Source: UBA1715 sp045600045
Lineage (GTDB): Bacteria > Bacteroidota > Bacteroidia > Bacteroidales > UBA1715
Reading direction: 5' to 3'
NCBI GenBank assembly: GCA_045600045.1
Contig: JAZRXD010000019.1
Coordinates: forward strand, 1 to 33,247
DNA length: 33,247 nucleotides
Made by a program: the position numbers and the translations under genes. Positions 1-7,578 of the stretch are shown here, piece by piece (the stretch's first letter is position 1; each line of letters begins with the position of its first letter). The notes below the pieces were generated by a model. It did no database searches and was not told the DNA's origin. It worked only from the letters and a program-made list of their open reading frames with translations.

Positions 1-16
1 TTTTCTTGGAAATAAA

Positions 17-47
17 AAAGGCGTTCAAAGTTTGTTTGAACGCCTTT
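17..47 (-). terminator. rpsP transcription terminator
   Basis: A perfect 13-bp inverted repeat (17-29 with 35-47, 5-nt loop, core GGCGTTCAAA) lies just past the rpsP stop. Read on the minus strand the stem is followed by a T-rich tract (TTTTTTATTT), the form of an intrinsic terminator. Confidence 0.85.
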
Positions 48-68
48 AAAATAAGTTTAAAACAACTA

Positions 69-632
69 CTATTCTGCAGCAGCTTCTGTAGCTTCGGCAG
101 CAGGTGCTTCTTCTGCATTTTCAGCAGCGGCAGCAGCTTCTTCTGCTTTCTTAGCTTCTTCTGCAGCAGCTAATGCAGCATTCTTTTCTGCAATCTTAGC
201 TTCGCGTTGTTTGTTGATTTCAACTTCTTCTGCTAATTTCTTTTTTGCAGTTGTTTCTGCGTTAGATTTTAGTTTAGAAGCATAGTCGTTTGCTTTCTTT
301 GCTTTTGCATCCATGAAAGCTTGGAATTTAGCCTCAAGTGCTTTTTCGTCAAATGCACCTTTTTTAACTCCGCCTTTCAAGTGTTTCATGTATAAAACAC
401 CTTCTTTTTGCAAAATTGAGCGTGCAGTATCTGTAGTTTCTGCACCAATTTCCAACCAATAAAGAGCTCTGTCGAAATTTAATTCTACAGTCGCAGGGTT
501 TGTAGTTGGATTGAATGTACCGATTTTCTCGATAAATTTGCCATCACGTGACCTTCTGCTATCAGCAGCTACAATGTGATAGAAAGGGCTCGCCTTTCGT
601 CCGTGTCTTGATAATCTGATTTTAACAGCCAT
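69..632 (-). CDS. rpsP: 30S ribosomal protein S16 with long C-terminal tail
   Basis: Structural protein of the small ribosomal subunit. The first ~85 residues match S16: MAVKIRLSRHGRKASPFYHI at the start, then DSRRSRDGKFIEKIGTFNP. The remaining ~100 residues form a Lys/Ala/Glu-rich, probably helical tail that ends in an almost pure Ala/Glu segment. The E. coli protein is only about 82 residues. From memory, extended S16 proteins are usual in Bacteroidota, so the tail is probably not an artefact. The gene stands alone with its own promoter box (666-673) and terminator (17-47). Confidence 0.97.
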   Translation of the reverse strand: MAVKIRLSRHGRKASPFYHIVAADSRRSRDGKFIEKIGTFNPTTNPATVELNFDRALYWLEIGAETTDTARSILQKEGVLYMKHLKGGVKKGAFDEKALEAKFQAFMDAKAKKANDYASKLKSNAETTAKKKLAEEVEINKQREAKIAEKNAALAAAEEAKKAEEAAAAAENAEEAPAAEATEAAAE

Positions 633-665
633 TGTATTATTTATTTGTTAGTAAAAAATTTTGGG

Positions 666-696
666 CAAAAATACTCTTTTTTTGGATATTGCAAAA
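666..696 (-). promoter_or_regulatory. rpsP promoter (TTTTG - N18 - TATTTTTG)
   Basis: On the minus strand TATTTTTG (673-666) matches the Bacteroidota -7 consensus TAnnTTTG exactly. A TTTTG (696-692) lies 18 nt upstream as a -33 element. The distance to the rpsP start is 33 nt. Confidence 0.6.
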
Positions 697-747
697 CAAG
701 GTTGAAATTATTTTTCTTGGTTTCTGAAATGCTTTAATCTTATTTTT

Positions 748-755
748 TATTTTTG
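748..755 (+). promoter_or_regulatory. -7 promoter box for the 773-3550 gene
   Basis: TATTTTTG matches TAnnTTTG and ends 17 nt before the ATG at 773, implying a very short 5' leader. No good -33 TTG lies at the ideal distance; CTG at 724-726 is the nearest. Confidence 0.45.
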
Positions 756-772
756 TAGCAAATAATCATTGT

Positions 773-3550
773 ATGCAGCGAAAAATTTTATTGGCCATTG
801 TTGTCCTTTGTTTGTTGGGAATATTGGTGTCATTGGTCGTGTTTTTGAAAAAAAATGTAGAAACACCAAATAATGCAAGTAAGGCAATTCCAGCTGATGC
901 TGCATTGGTTGTTGAAATCAAATCGTTAGATAGGGCTGCCGAAGTTTTTTCAGCAAACGAAAAGTTGTTGGATGCGTTTTCTCAACTTGCTTTGATACAA
1001 AAAGGAATAGAATTCATTGTGAAGATAGATTCTGTAACAGATGTAAATGAACGTTTTGCTTCTTTTGCCGACAATGAATTTTATTTTGTAGTGAAAAAGA
1101 TTGGTCAAAACAAACTCGATAATTTATATATCGTTTCGTTGGGTAAAAATCAATCGTCGGATTTGGTTAAAGAGTTGATTGAAACAACGTTTGATTTAAC
1201 TGGCGCTTCTGCATACGAATACAAAACAGTTCCGATTTATTCCTATAAAGATGAAGCGTCCGATAGAAAGAATTTGTCGTATGCTGTGTATAAAAACACA
1301 GTGATGATAAGTGAATCAAAGGTTTCGGTGGAAGCGGCGCTAAAAGGTTTTTTTGATGACAACAATTTGGATAATGATTCCGATTTCAAAAAAATTCGTC
1401 CGAATGCCTCGAAAGTTCCTGCTCGTATATTTTTCCATTATGATAGAATGGCGAGCATTATGCAGCTGTATGCTTCGTCGGAATATGTCAACCGAATAAA
1501 GGATTTTCACAAAATCGCAAGTTGGACCGAATTGGATTTGAATATTGATAAAAAATCAATTCGGTTGAATGGTTATATTACAACGGATTCTGCTCATTGC
1601 GAAGCTGAATATATGAACTTATTCAAAGGACAGCAAGCTGTTCGCGGTGAAATATTTTCTGTGTTGCCAGCATCCTCTGTAAATTTTGTGGCTGCATGTA
1701 TAAGTGATAAGGCTGTGTTTAGAAAGAATTACGAGAATTATCTTTCAAAAAACAGTTTCTTCAATGCATATAATAATGACTTAAAATCGCTCGATGCTGA
1801 ATTTGCGATGGAAGACGGTAAGAGCGTTGAAAATTTTTTTTATTCGTGGTTGGATAAAGAATTGGCGTATGTGCAAATGCCAAGTTTTTCGGATTTTTGT
1901 TATGAAAACACATTTGGAGTGATTAAACTTGAAAACAGAAAATCGGCAGAAGAAGAATTTGTTACGTTGCTTAAAAAGTATGCTGAAAAAAATCAAACAG
2001 ATTTGAATGTTTCCGAACAAGTTGTGGGAGACAATGAGTATGAAATTTTCAAAATGCCGGTGCTGAAGTTGCCACAAATGATTTGGGGCAATTTGTTCTC
2101 TCACATGACGGCGAAATATGCGTTTTTCGTTGACTCCTTTTTAGTTTTTGGAAATACAATGTCTTCGTGCCTTGCTTATTTGAATGAATTAGAAAAGGGT
2201 AGAAATTTGAGCTCCGATTCTGATTATGGCAGATTTGACGATAATTTGAAAAGTTCATATTCGTTATATGTGTATGCCTCAATTCCGCAATCATTGTCAA
2301 CGTTTAGAGAATTTTTTAATGAAAATACTGTTCAAATCTTGGATTCCTATTCAAATGATTTGAAGGATTTCGGTGCTATTTCTTATCAATTGATAGCAGA
2401 TAACGATGATAAAATTTACAACGATATTTTTATTTCGTTGGAATCCAACAAAATGGAAAAACCGGAAATAGAATGGCGAAATTTATTGGATACGGTTGTT
2501 GCTTCAAGACCAACGATTTTTGTGTCTCATAATGGAGAATCGTTAACCTTGGTTCAAGATATGAAAAATACGCTGTATTTGTTTGATAATACAAAAGGTA
2601 AGATGCTGTGGAGCAAACAATTAGATGGACGGATATTAGGAAAAATTTTCTTCGTTGATGCACTGAAAAATCAGAAAATACAGTATATGTTCAATACCGC
2701 GAATACAATTTATTTGATTGATAAAAATGGCGATTCTGTTGGAAATTTCCCAATTTTGTTGAACTCTCCTGCAACTACATCAATTTCTGTGTTTGATTAT
2801 GACAATGTGAAAAAATATAGAATTGCTGTTCCTTGCGAAAATTTGTCAATCAAGTTATATGGCATGGAAAGGGGATTATGGACTACTATTTCAGATTGGA
2901 ATGTCACAACAGAAAGTGAAGTGAAATCACCATTGCAACATTTTTCCGATGCTGGAAAAGATTACATTGTGTTTGCTGATAAATATAATTTCCATATTTT
3001 AAATCGTCGAGGTGAAGCTCGTGTTGAAATTGACGAAATCTTTGAAAAAGCTCCGAATGCTTTCATTGAATTTGAAGCTGGAGCAGAACCATCATTGTCT
3101 CGTTTTATTACGACTGATGCAGATGGAATTGTAAAAGAAATATATGTGAATGGAACAATTTCGTCATCAGATAAGTTTGGCAAACGTAGTAATCTGCATT
3201 ATTTTATGAAAGCTGATATTAACAATGATGGAAATGGAGATTATGTTTTTGTTGATGAGAATAAGGTAGAAGCTTATTCTCAGGATGCGAAGAAAATATT
3301 CTCATATTCAGCAAATTCAACGTTGTCGTCACCATTCATAAAACAATTAAAAAATGGAGAGTCAAAAGTTTGTGCAATTGATAAACATGATGGGAAAGTA
3401 TATGTAATTAATTGTGATGGTTCTCTTTATAAAGGATTCCCGATAGAAGGGCATTCTGCGTTCGATATTAGCGATGATTTGTTTGATAAAGGTTTTCGGT
3501 TGATTGTTGGTGGAGAACAAAATTTATTGTATAATTACGGTGCAAAATAA
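773..3550 (+). CDS. membrane-anchored DUF3352-like protein with C-terminal beta-propeller
   Basis: Function unknown. Residues 5-26 form one hydrophobic segment followed by KK, which looks like an N-terminal membrane anchor with the bulk exported. Residues ~40-560 resemble DUF3352-type proteins (IPADAALVVEIKS near the start is typical), judged from memory of the family. From ~residue 580 to the end there are repeated beta-propeller-like blades, for example NTLYLFDNTKGKMLWSKQ and IYLIDKNGDSVGNFPILL, plus KADINNDGNGDYVFVDENK, which resembles an FG-GAP/calcium-loop motif. The next three genes follow on the same strand, so it may head a loose operon. It could be an envelope scaffold or assembly factor, but nothing in the sequence settles this. 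Confidence 0.75.
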   Translation: MQRKILLAIVVLCLLGILVSLVVFLKKNVETPNNASKAIPADAALVVEIKSLDRAAEVFSANEKLLDAFSQLALIQKGIEFIVKIDSVTDVNERFASFADNEFYFVVKKIGQNKLDNLYIVSLGKNQSSDLVKELIETTFDLTGASAYEYKTVPIYSYKDEASDRKNLSYAVYKNTVMISESKVSVEAALKGFFDDNNLDNDSDFKKIRPNASKVPARIFFHYDRMASIMQLYASSEYVNRIKDFHKIASWTELDLNIDKKSIRLNGYITTDSAHCEAEYMNLFKGQQAVRGEIFSVLPASSVNFVAACISDKAVFRKNYENYLSKNSFFNAYNNDLKSLDAEFAMEDGKSVENFFYSWLDKELAYVQMPSFSDFCYENTFGVIKLENRKSAEEEFVTLLKKYAEKNQTDLNVSEQVVGDNEYEIFKMPVLKLPQMIWGNLFSHMTAKYAFFVDSFLVFGNTMSSCLAYLNELEKGRNLSSDSDYGRFDDNLKSSYSLYVYASIPQSLSTFREFFNENTVQILDSYSNDLKDFGAISYQLIADNDDKIYNDIFISLESNKMEKPEIEWRNLLDTVVASRPTIFVSHNGESLTLVQDMKNTLYLFDNTKGKMLWSKQLDGRILGKIFFVDALKNQKIQYMFNTANTIYLIDKNGDSVGNFPILLNSPATTSISVFDYDNVKKYRIAVPCENLSIKLYGMERGLWTTISDWNVTTESEVKSPLQHFSDAGKDYIVFADKYNFHILNRRGEARVEIDEIFEKAPNAFIEFEAGAEPSLSRFITTDADGIVKEIYVNGTISSSDKFGKRSNLHYFMKADINNDGNGDYVFVDENKVEAYSQDAKKIFSYSANSTLSSPFIKQLKNGESKVCAIDKHDGKVYVINCDGSLYKGFPIEGHSAFDISDDLFDKGFRLIVGGEQNLLYNYGAK

Positions 3551-3625
3551 AGCCTTCGTTTGATTCGTGTAGCAAATGGAAGTGTGCTTTTATTTGGTGG
3601 AATATTATGTTTTAATTTTATAAAA

Positions 3626-4123
3626 ATGAAAAAGATTTTATTAGTAGGATTGTTGTTGAGTGCATGTTCTTTCGGCGCATTTGCACAACACAGAGCAATT
3701 GGAGCTCGTGTATCAAACACATTGGAAGTTTCTTATCAACGTGAAGCTGGAGAAAGTAATTTTTGGGAGTTCGATGGTGGTTTATGGCATTTTGGTGATG
3801 GTGCTCAAGCTTCGGCTATTTACAATTGGATTGTTGCGTCGCCGGATTGGACAAGCAAAGGTGAATGGAATTGGTATGCTGGTGTTGGTGGTAGTTTAGG
3901 TATGGTTTGGGGTGAAAAATATCACAATGGTTCCGAAGATTTAGGTTGTTTTGTTGGCGTTGCAGGTTTGGTAGGATTGGAATTTAATTTCTGGTTCCCA
4001 TTACAGGTTTCTGCTGATTTACGACCAGTTGTTGGTCCTTATTTCGGTGATGGAGTTACGTTCCATTCTGATGTATTTTTGAATGCTTTTTGGCCAACCC
4101 TTTCTGCACGTTATACATTTTAA
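3626..4123 (+). CDS. small secreted outer-membrane beta-barrel-like protein
   Basis: The start is placed at ATG 3626 (MKKILLVGLLLSACSFGAFAQ), which gives a clean signal peptide cleaved after FAQ. The open frame reaches back to a TTG at 3560, but the extra 22 residues would sit in front of the signal peptide and are probably untranslated. The mature ~144 residues are rich in Gly, Trp and aromatic residues with alternating hydrophobicity (GEWNWYAGVGGSLGMVWGEKY) and end in an aromatic residue (SARYTF), a typical beta-barrel C-terminal signature. No family is recognised. TerC follows 9 nt later. Confidence 0.7.
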   Translation: MKKILLVGLLLSACSFGAFAQHRAIGARVSNTLEVSYQREAGESNFWEFDGGLWHFGDGAQASAIYNWIVASPDWTSKGEWNWYAGVGGSLGMVWGEKYHNGSEDLGCFVGVAGLVGLEFNFWFPLQVSADLRPVVGPYFGDGVTFHSDVFLNAFWPTLSARYTF

Positions 4124-4132
4124 TTAATTGAT

Positions 4133-5113
4133 ATGACAATTTTAGCTTGGAGCTTTTTCCTATTAATAGTCTTTGCTTTATTAGCATTAGACTTAGGAGT
4201 TTTGAATAAAACCCAGCATGAAATTTCCACGTCGGAAGCATTAAAAATGACTGCTTTGTGGATTGGTTGTGCTTTATTGTTTGATGTTGTAGTTGTATTG
4301 GCGTATAATTTCGATTGGTTTTCATTAAAAACCAATTCTCCTGATGCAACAATCTCAACAGGTTGGGATGCTGGACTTCAATATCTTACAGGTTATTTGA
4401 TAGAAAAGGCTTTAAGTTTGGACAACATTTTTGTTATGGCAATGTTGTTCTCTTATTTTAAAATACCTCGAAAATACCAACACGAAGTTTTATTTTGGGG
4501 AATAATAGGTGCGTTGGTTTTCCGTGGTATTATGATTGTATTGGGTGCTGCTTTGGTAAATAGATTTACGTGGGTAATGTATATTTTCGGGGCATTGCTA
4601 ATATTCTCTGCTTTAAAAATGATGTTTGGAAAGGATGATGATTTTGATGCTGATAAGAGTTTAGTGATAAAAGCAATTCGAAAAATATATCCTGTTAGTT
4701 CCGAACTAGAAGAGGGACATTTCTTTACAAAAATAAATGGTGTAAAAGCGGTAACTCCGTTATTTGTTGTCTTAATGGTTATTGAATCTACAGACATTTT
4801 GTTCGCTGTTGATTCAATTCCTGCAGTATTCTCTGTGACAACGGATTCTTTTATTGTTTTCACATCAAATATATTTGCCATTTTGGGCTTGCGTTCTTTA
4901 TATTTTGTTCTTGCTTCAATTATGGACAAGTTCAAATATTTGAAAATAAGTTTGTTTATTTTACTCGTTTTTATTGGAGTAAAAATGCTTATTGCAGAGT
5001 TTGTCCACATTTCAATAGGTTTGTCGCTTGGTTTAATTGCATTGATTTTGGGAATAGGAATTGTAGCCTCCATAATTTACAATAAGAAACATTTGACATC
5101 TGAAAATGAATAG
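4133..5113 (+). CDS. TerC/Alx-family integral membrane protein
   Basis: The product is a 326-residue polytopic membrane protein with about eight or nine hydrophobic segments. TerC-family hallmarks are clear: GYLIEKALSLDNIFVMAML near residue 90, ESTDILFAVDSIPAVF near 220, and FTSNIFAILGLRSLYF near 245. The acidic residues inside these membrane segments are thought to bind metal. Characterised relatives (E. coli Alx, B. subtilis MeeF/MeeY) export Mn2+, so manganese efflux is the likely role, by homology only. The C-terminal codons overlap the start of the MutY-like gene by 8 nt, suggesting translational coupling. Confidence 0.9.
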   Translation: MTILAWSFFLLIVFALLALDLGVLNKTQHEISTSEALKMTALWIGCALLFDVVVVLAYNFDWFSLKTNSPDATISTGWDAGLQYLTGYLIEKALSLDNIFVMAMLFSYFKIPRKYQHEVLFWGIIGALVFRGIMIVLGAALVNRFTWVMYIFGALLIFSALKMMFGKDDDFDADKSLVIKAIRKIYPVSSELEEGHFFTKINGVKAVTPLFVVLMVIESTDILFAVDSIPAVFSVTTDSFIVFTSNIFAILGLRSLYFVLASIMDKFKYLKISLFILLVFIGVKMLIAEFVHISIGLSLGLIALILGIGIVASIIYNKKHLTSENE

Positions 5114-5930
5114 TTTACAACTTACAGAGCAGCAGATTGCTGAATTTCAGAAAGTTGTATTACAAAAAGGAAAGGATTTGTATCGAGAAATGCCATGGCG
5201 TAACGATACAAATCCTTATTTTATATTGTTGTCGGAAATTATGTTGCAACAAACACAAGTTCCTCGTGTTTTGTTGAAGTTTGATGAGTTTATCACAGCT
5301 TTCCCAACTTTACAAACATTGGCTGATGCCGATTTTCAGGAGGTTTTGATGCATTGGTCGGGATTGGGATACAATAGAAGAGCAAGGTTTCTTCATCAAA
5401 TGGCAAAACAAATTGTTGCATTGAACGAGTTTCCTCAAGATGTGTCGGTTTTACAGCAAAATCCAGGAATCGGAGAAAACACGGCCGCTTCTATTTTGGT
5501 TTATGCGTTTAATAAACCATTAGTATTTTTGGAAACCAATGTCAGAACAGTTTTAATTTATTCCTTTTTTCAAGATTGTCAGGAAAAAGTAGAGGAGAAC
5601 GCATTGCGTTTTTTAGCAGAACAGACATTATATAAAGATAATCCTCGTCAATGGTATTGGGCTTTGATGGATTACGGAACACACCTAAAAAAGACTGTCG
5701 GTAATTATAATCGTATGTCAACCAAACATACCACGCAATCAAAATTCGAGGGATCATTTCGTCAGAAACGAGCGTCTATATTGCGTTGTTTATTAAAAAA
5801 TGGGCCATTGACGTGTGTTGAGTTATCGGAATATGAAGGACTTGACGTTGATTTGGCAAATCAAGTGTTAGAGACGTTATTAAAGGATTCCCTTGTCGTT
5901 TTACAAGGTGATAGATATATTATTGCGTAG
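5106..5930 (+). CDS. MutY-like HhH-GPD adenine DNA glycosylase lacking the Fe-S cluster
   Basis: Base-excision repair glycosylase of the HhH-GPD superfamily, probably removing adenine mispaired with 8-oxoguanine. LLSEIMLQQTQVPRVLLKF (41-59) matches the MutY segment carrying catalytic Glu37, here Glu44. The helix-hairpin-helix is NPGIGENTAASILVYA (119-134), with Asn at the position of the Nth lysine, so a bifunctional lyase is unlikely. The next motif, LETNVRTVL, has Glu143 where E. coli MutY has catalytic Asp138. The usual four-cysteine Fe-S motif is absent; only Cys158, 228 and 237 exist. The end (about 222-274) looks like a winged helix rather than the MutY NUDIX-like domain. At 274 residues it is shorter than E. 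coli MutY (350). Confidence 0.8.
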   Translation: MNSLQLTEQQIAEFQKVVLQKGKDLYREMPWRNDTNPYFILLSEIMLQQTQVPRVLLKFDEFITAFPTLQTLADADFQEVLMHWSGLGYNRRARFLHQMAKQIVALNEFPQDVSVLQQNPGIGENTAASILVYAFNKPLVFLETNVRTVLIYSFFQDCQEKVEENALRFLAEQTLYKDNPRQWYWALMDYGTHLKKTVGNYNRMSTKHTTQSKFEGSFRQKRASILRCLLKNGPLTCVELSEYEGLDVDLANQVLETLLKDSLVVLQGDRYIIA

Positions 5931-5956
5931 TCTAATTTTGGTTCTTATATGGCAAT

Positions 5957-5988
5957 AAAAAAGGGAAACCAAACGGTTTCCCTTTTTT
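5957..5988. terminator. bidirectional terminator between mutY-like gene and porP
   Basis: Perfect 14-bp inverted repeat (5957-5970 with 5975-5988, loop AAAC), with AAAAAA on one arm and TTTTTT on the other. It sits between two convergent genes and can end transcription on both strands. Confidence 0.88.
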
Positions 5989-6009
5989 ACTATAAAGGTA
6001 GAATTTATT

Positions 6010-7179
6010 TTATCGTAAGAATTTTTCGCTTGGGTGAGCTACTGCTGCACGTCTTGCATCACGAGTCTTCAATGCCAAATCGTGGATTTCAAAACTCAAA
6101 GTGACTTCGTGAGTACCACCAGTAGAAAGACCTGCATTAGAAATAGTCATATCGTAACTATACAAGAATTGGTACAATTGTTTTTTGTCTTTTGAGTATT
6201 TGATATAACCAATTGTCAAAATCAAAGCATCGAAACTCTTTGTCTTCAAACTGTTTGCAATGTCTTCGATAGATTCTTTTTTCATGTATTGTTTACGACA
6301 CCAACAGCCTAAATAAACTGATGACATGAAAGAAATTTTTGAAGGAATTGTGGCATTTAAACCAAATGTCAAAGTCTTTGAACCTGCTTCTGAACCTTTG
6401 AACCATTGATTTGCTTCAGCTTGGTTTTCAAAAATAAATCCAGGACAAATTAAGAAATATCTGTTATGGAATCCTTGACGGTTAATTCTAAATTGTACGT
6501 ATCCGTGTAAATCAAATTTCATTGGAAGAGGAGCTTCTTGACCATCGTCTATCCAAGACATATCAGGTTGAGATAAGTGGTGGAATGATGCTCCGAAAAC
6601 ACCAGTTGCTAAATATTTAACAGGAGTTTGACGAATGTTGAATTGAACAGCAGCTCCGGCGTTGTAATCAAAAACACCTTGGCTAGCAGTACCACCTTCT
6701 ACAGGAGGAATAAATTCAGTTTCGTAAATCGGGCCAAAACGTGGATCCAATTGGTCGGTAAAAACGTATTTGTTAAAATCAATAGTTTTATGAACGTATT
6801 GAGCTCCGGCACCAATTTGAAACATCAAATCAGGTGTGACACGGATTTGTTTTGCGTAAGCAAGACCGCCTTGGAATGTATTCAAACAATTTTCTCCTTG
6901 TGTGTTTCTTGTAACATACAAACCAATACCACCTTGTGCAAATTTCATATCGAAATAGTCAAAGCTTAAACTTTGGGTTCCCCATTCTCCAGGAATATTA
7001 GTCCATAAATGACGGTCGGTGATCGTTCCTCGTAAACCAGGATTGATACCTGTCATTGCAGGATTATAATATGTCTCTTTTAAATAGAATTGAGAATAGT
7101 TAGGATCCTGAGCTTGTACCATCGTTGCAAATAACAGCGATGTAATCAAAGCAATAATAGAAATATAAATCTTTCTCAT
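6010..7179 (-). CDS. porP: PorP/SprF-family type IX secretion membrane protein
   Basis: Outer-membrane beta-barrel of the PorP/SprF family, part of the T9SS. There is a signal peptide (MRKIYISIIALITSLLFATMVQAQ) followed by the family opening DPNYSQFYLKETYYNPAMTG, Gly/aromatic-rich strands through ~350, and the family's late motif GGTHEVTLSFEIHD (~350-365). A length of 389 residues is slightly longer than many relatives. In Porphyromonas gingivalis PorP binds PorE, and here a porE gene is divergent across the upstream spacer, which supports the PorP assignment over a generic SprF paralogue. A TATATTTG box lies at 7250-7257. Confidence 0.9.
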   Translation of the reverse strand: MRKIYISIIALITSLLFATMVQAQDPNYSQFYLKETYYNPAMTGINPGLRGTITDRHLWTNIPGEWGTQSLSFDYFDMKFAQGGIGLYVTRNTQGENCLNTFQGGLAYAKQIRVTPDLMFQIGAGAQYVHKTIDFNKYVFTDQLDPRFGPIYETEFIPPVEGGTASQGVFDYNAGAAVQFNIRQTPVKYLATGVFGASFHHLSQPDMSWIDDGQEAPLPMKFDLHGYVQFRINRQGFHNRYFLICPGFIFENQAEANQWFKGSEAGSKTLTFGLNATIPSKISFMSSVYLGCWCRKQYMKKESIEDIANSLKTKSFDALILTIGYIKYSKDKKQLYQFLYSYDMTISNAGLSTGGTHEVTLSFEIHDLALKTRDARRAAVAHPSEKFLR

Positions 7180-7249
7180 TGTTTTCTATCTTATTGTTTC
7201 TTCAATAAATTCTTTTTTTTCTGCCAAAATTAGATATTAGGCAGTTGTG

Positions 7250-7257
7250 CAAATATA
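7250..7257 (-). promoter_or_regulatory. -7 promoter box for porP
   Basis: The minus strand reads TATATTTG, an exact TAnnTTTG match, about 70 nt upstream of the porP ATG. No clear -33 TTG was found at the ideal distance. Confidence 0.5.
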
Positions 7258-7426
7258 TGAAAAAAAATATTGATTGCTTGAATTTGCTTATTTTTTTTGA
7301 TGTCAGAGGCTTTTTTAATTTTCCCAAATCCAAAAGTCTCTTTTTAGAGAGTTGAGTATTAGCGTATTAACTACAATAAGTCCCGTTGCTTTTTTATTAA
7401 TAGAATCTTATGTTTTTAAAAAAAAC

Positions 7427-7456
7427 GGCTGTTTTATTGGCTGTTTTAAGGGCTTT
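7427..7456 (+). repeat. 12-bp-period direct repeat (GGCTGTTTTA x2 plus partial GGCT)
   Basis: GGCTGTTTTA occurs at 7427 and 7439, and a third GGCT-TT begins at 7451, all at exact 12-bp spacing. The tract lies upstream of the porE -7 box. It could be a transcription-factor site array or chance in AT-rich DNA. Confidence 0.4.
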
Positions 7457-7533
7457 CGAGTGTTAATTTTTCATTGTTCAAAGTTTTTTGTCCGATAGAC
7501 GTTTTGTTCGCATATTAAATCAACGGATTATCC

Positions 7534-7541
7534 TATATTTG
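7534..7541 (+). promoter_or_regulatory. -7 promoter box for porE
   Basis: TATATTTG matches TAnnTTTG exactly, 37 nt upstream of the porE ATG. A TTTTGTTCG stretch at 7502-7510 is a loose -33 candidate, somewhat too far away. Confidence 0.55.
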
Positions 7542-7578
7542 CATGAAATAAAATGATGAAAATTCCGTTACGGAAAGC

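Larger units (their letters stand above)
7180..7578. other. 399-bp divergent spacer between porP and porE
   Basis: No gene, tRNA or known RNA was seen. The spacer carries -7 boxes for both flanking genes (7250-7257 minus, 7534-7541 plus), a 12-bp-period direct repeat (7427-7456), a small inverted repeat in the porP leader (CTGCC...GGCAG, 7221-7244), and a 13-bp palindrome TTCCGTTACGGAA (7563-7575) directly upstream of the porE ATG. Confidence 0.7.

Noticed and set aside
3560..3625. N-terminal extension of the small outer-membrane protein from a TTG start
   Set aside because: It would place 22 residues before an intact signal peptide; ATG 3626 is the better start.
4453..5073. 206-codon antisense frame opposite the TerC-family gene
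   Set aside because: It mirrors a clear TerC gene in another frame and has no family motif, signal or context of its own.
5106..5930. Endonuclease III (Nth) assignment
   Set aside because: The catalytic Lys in the HhH is Asn and the LSEIMLQQTQ motif with Glu44 is MutY-like.
7180..7578. tRNA or riboswitch in the porP-porE spacer
   Set aside because: No cloverleaf or known aptamer pattern could be found; only promoter boxes and short repeats are visible.
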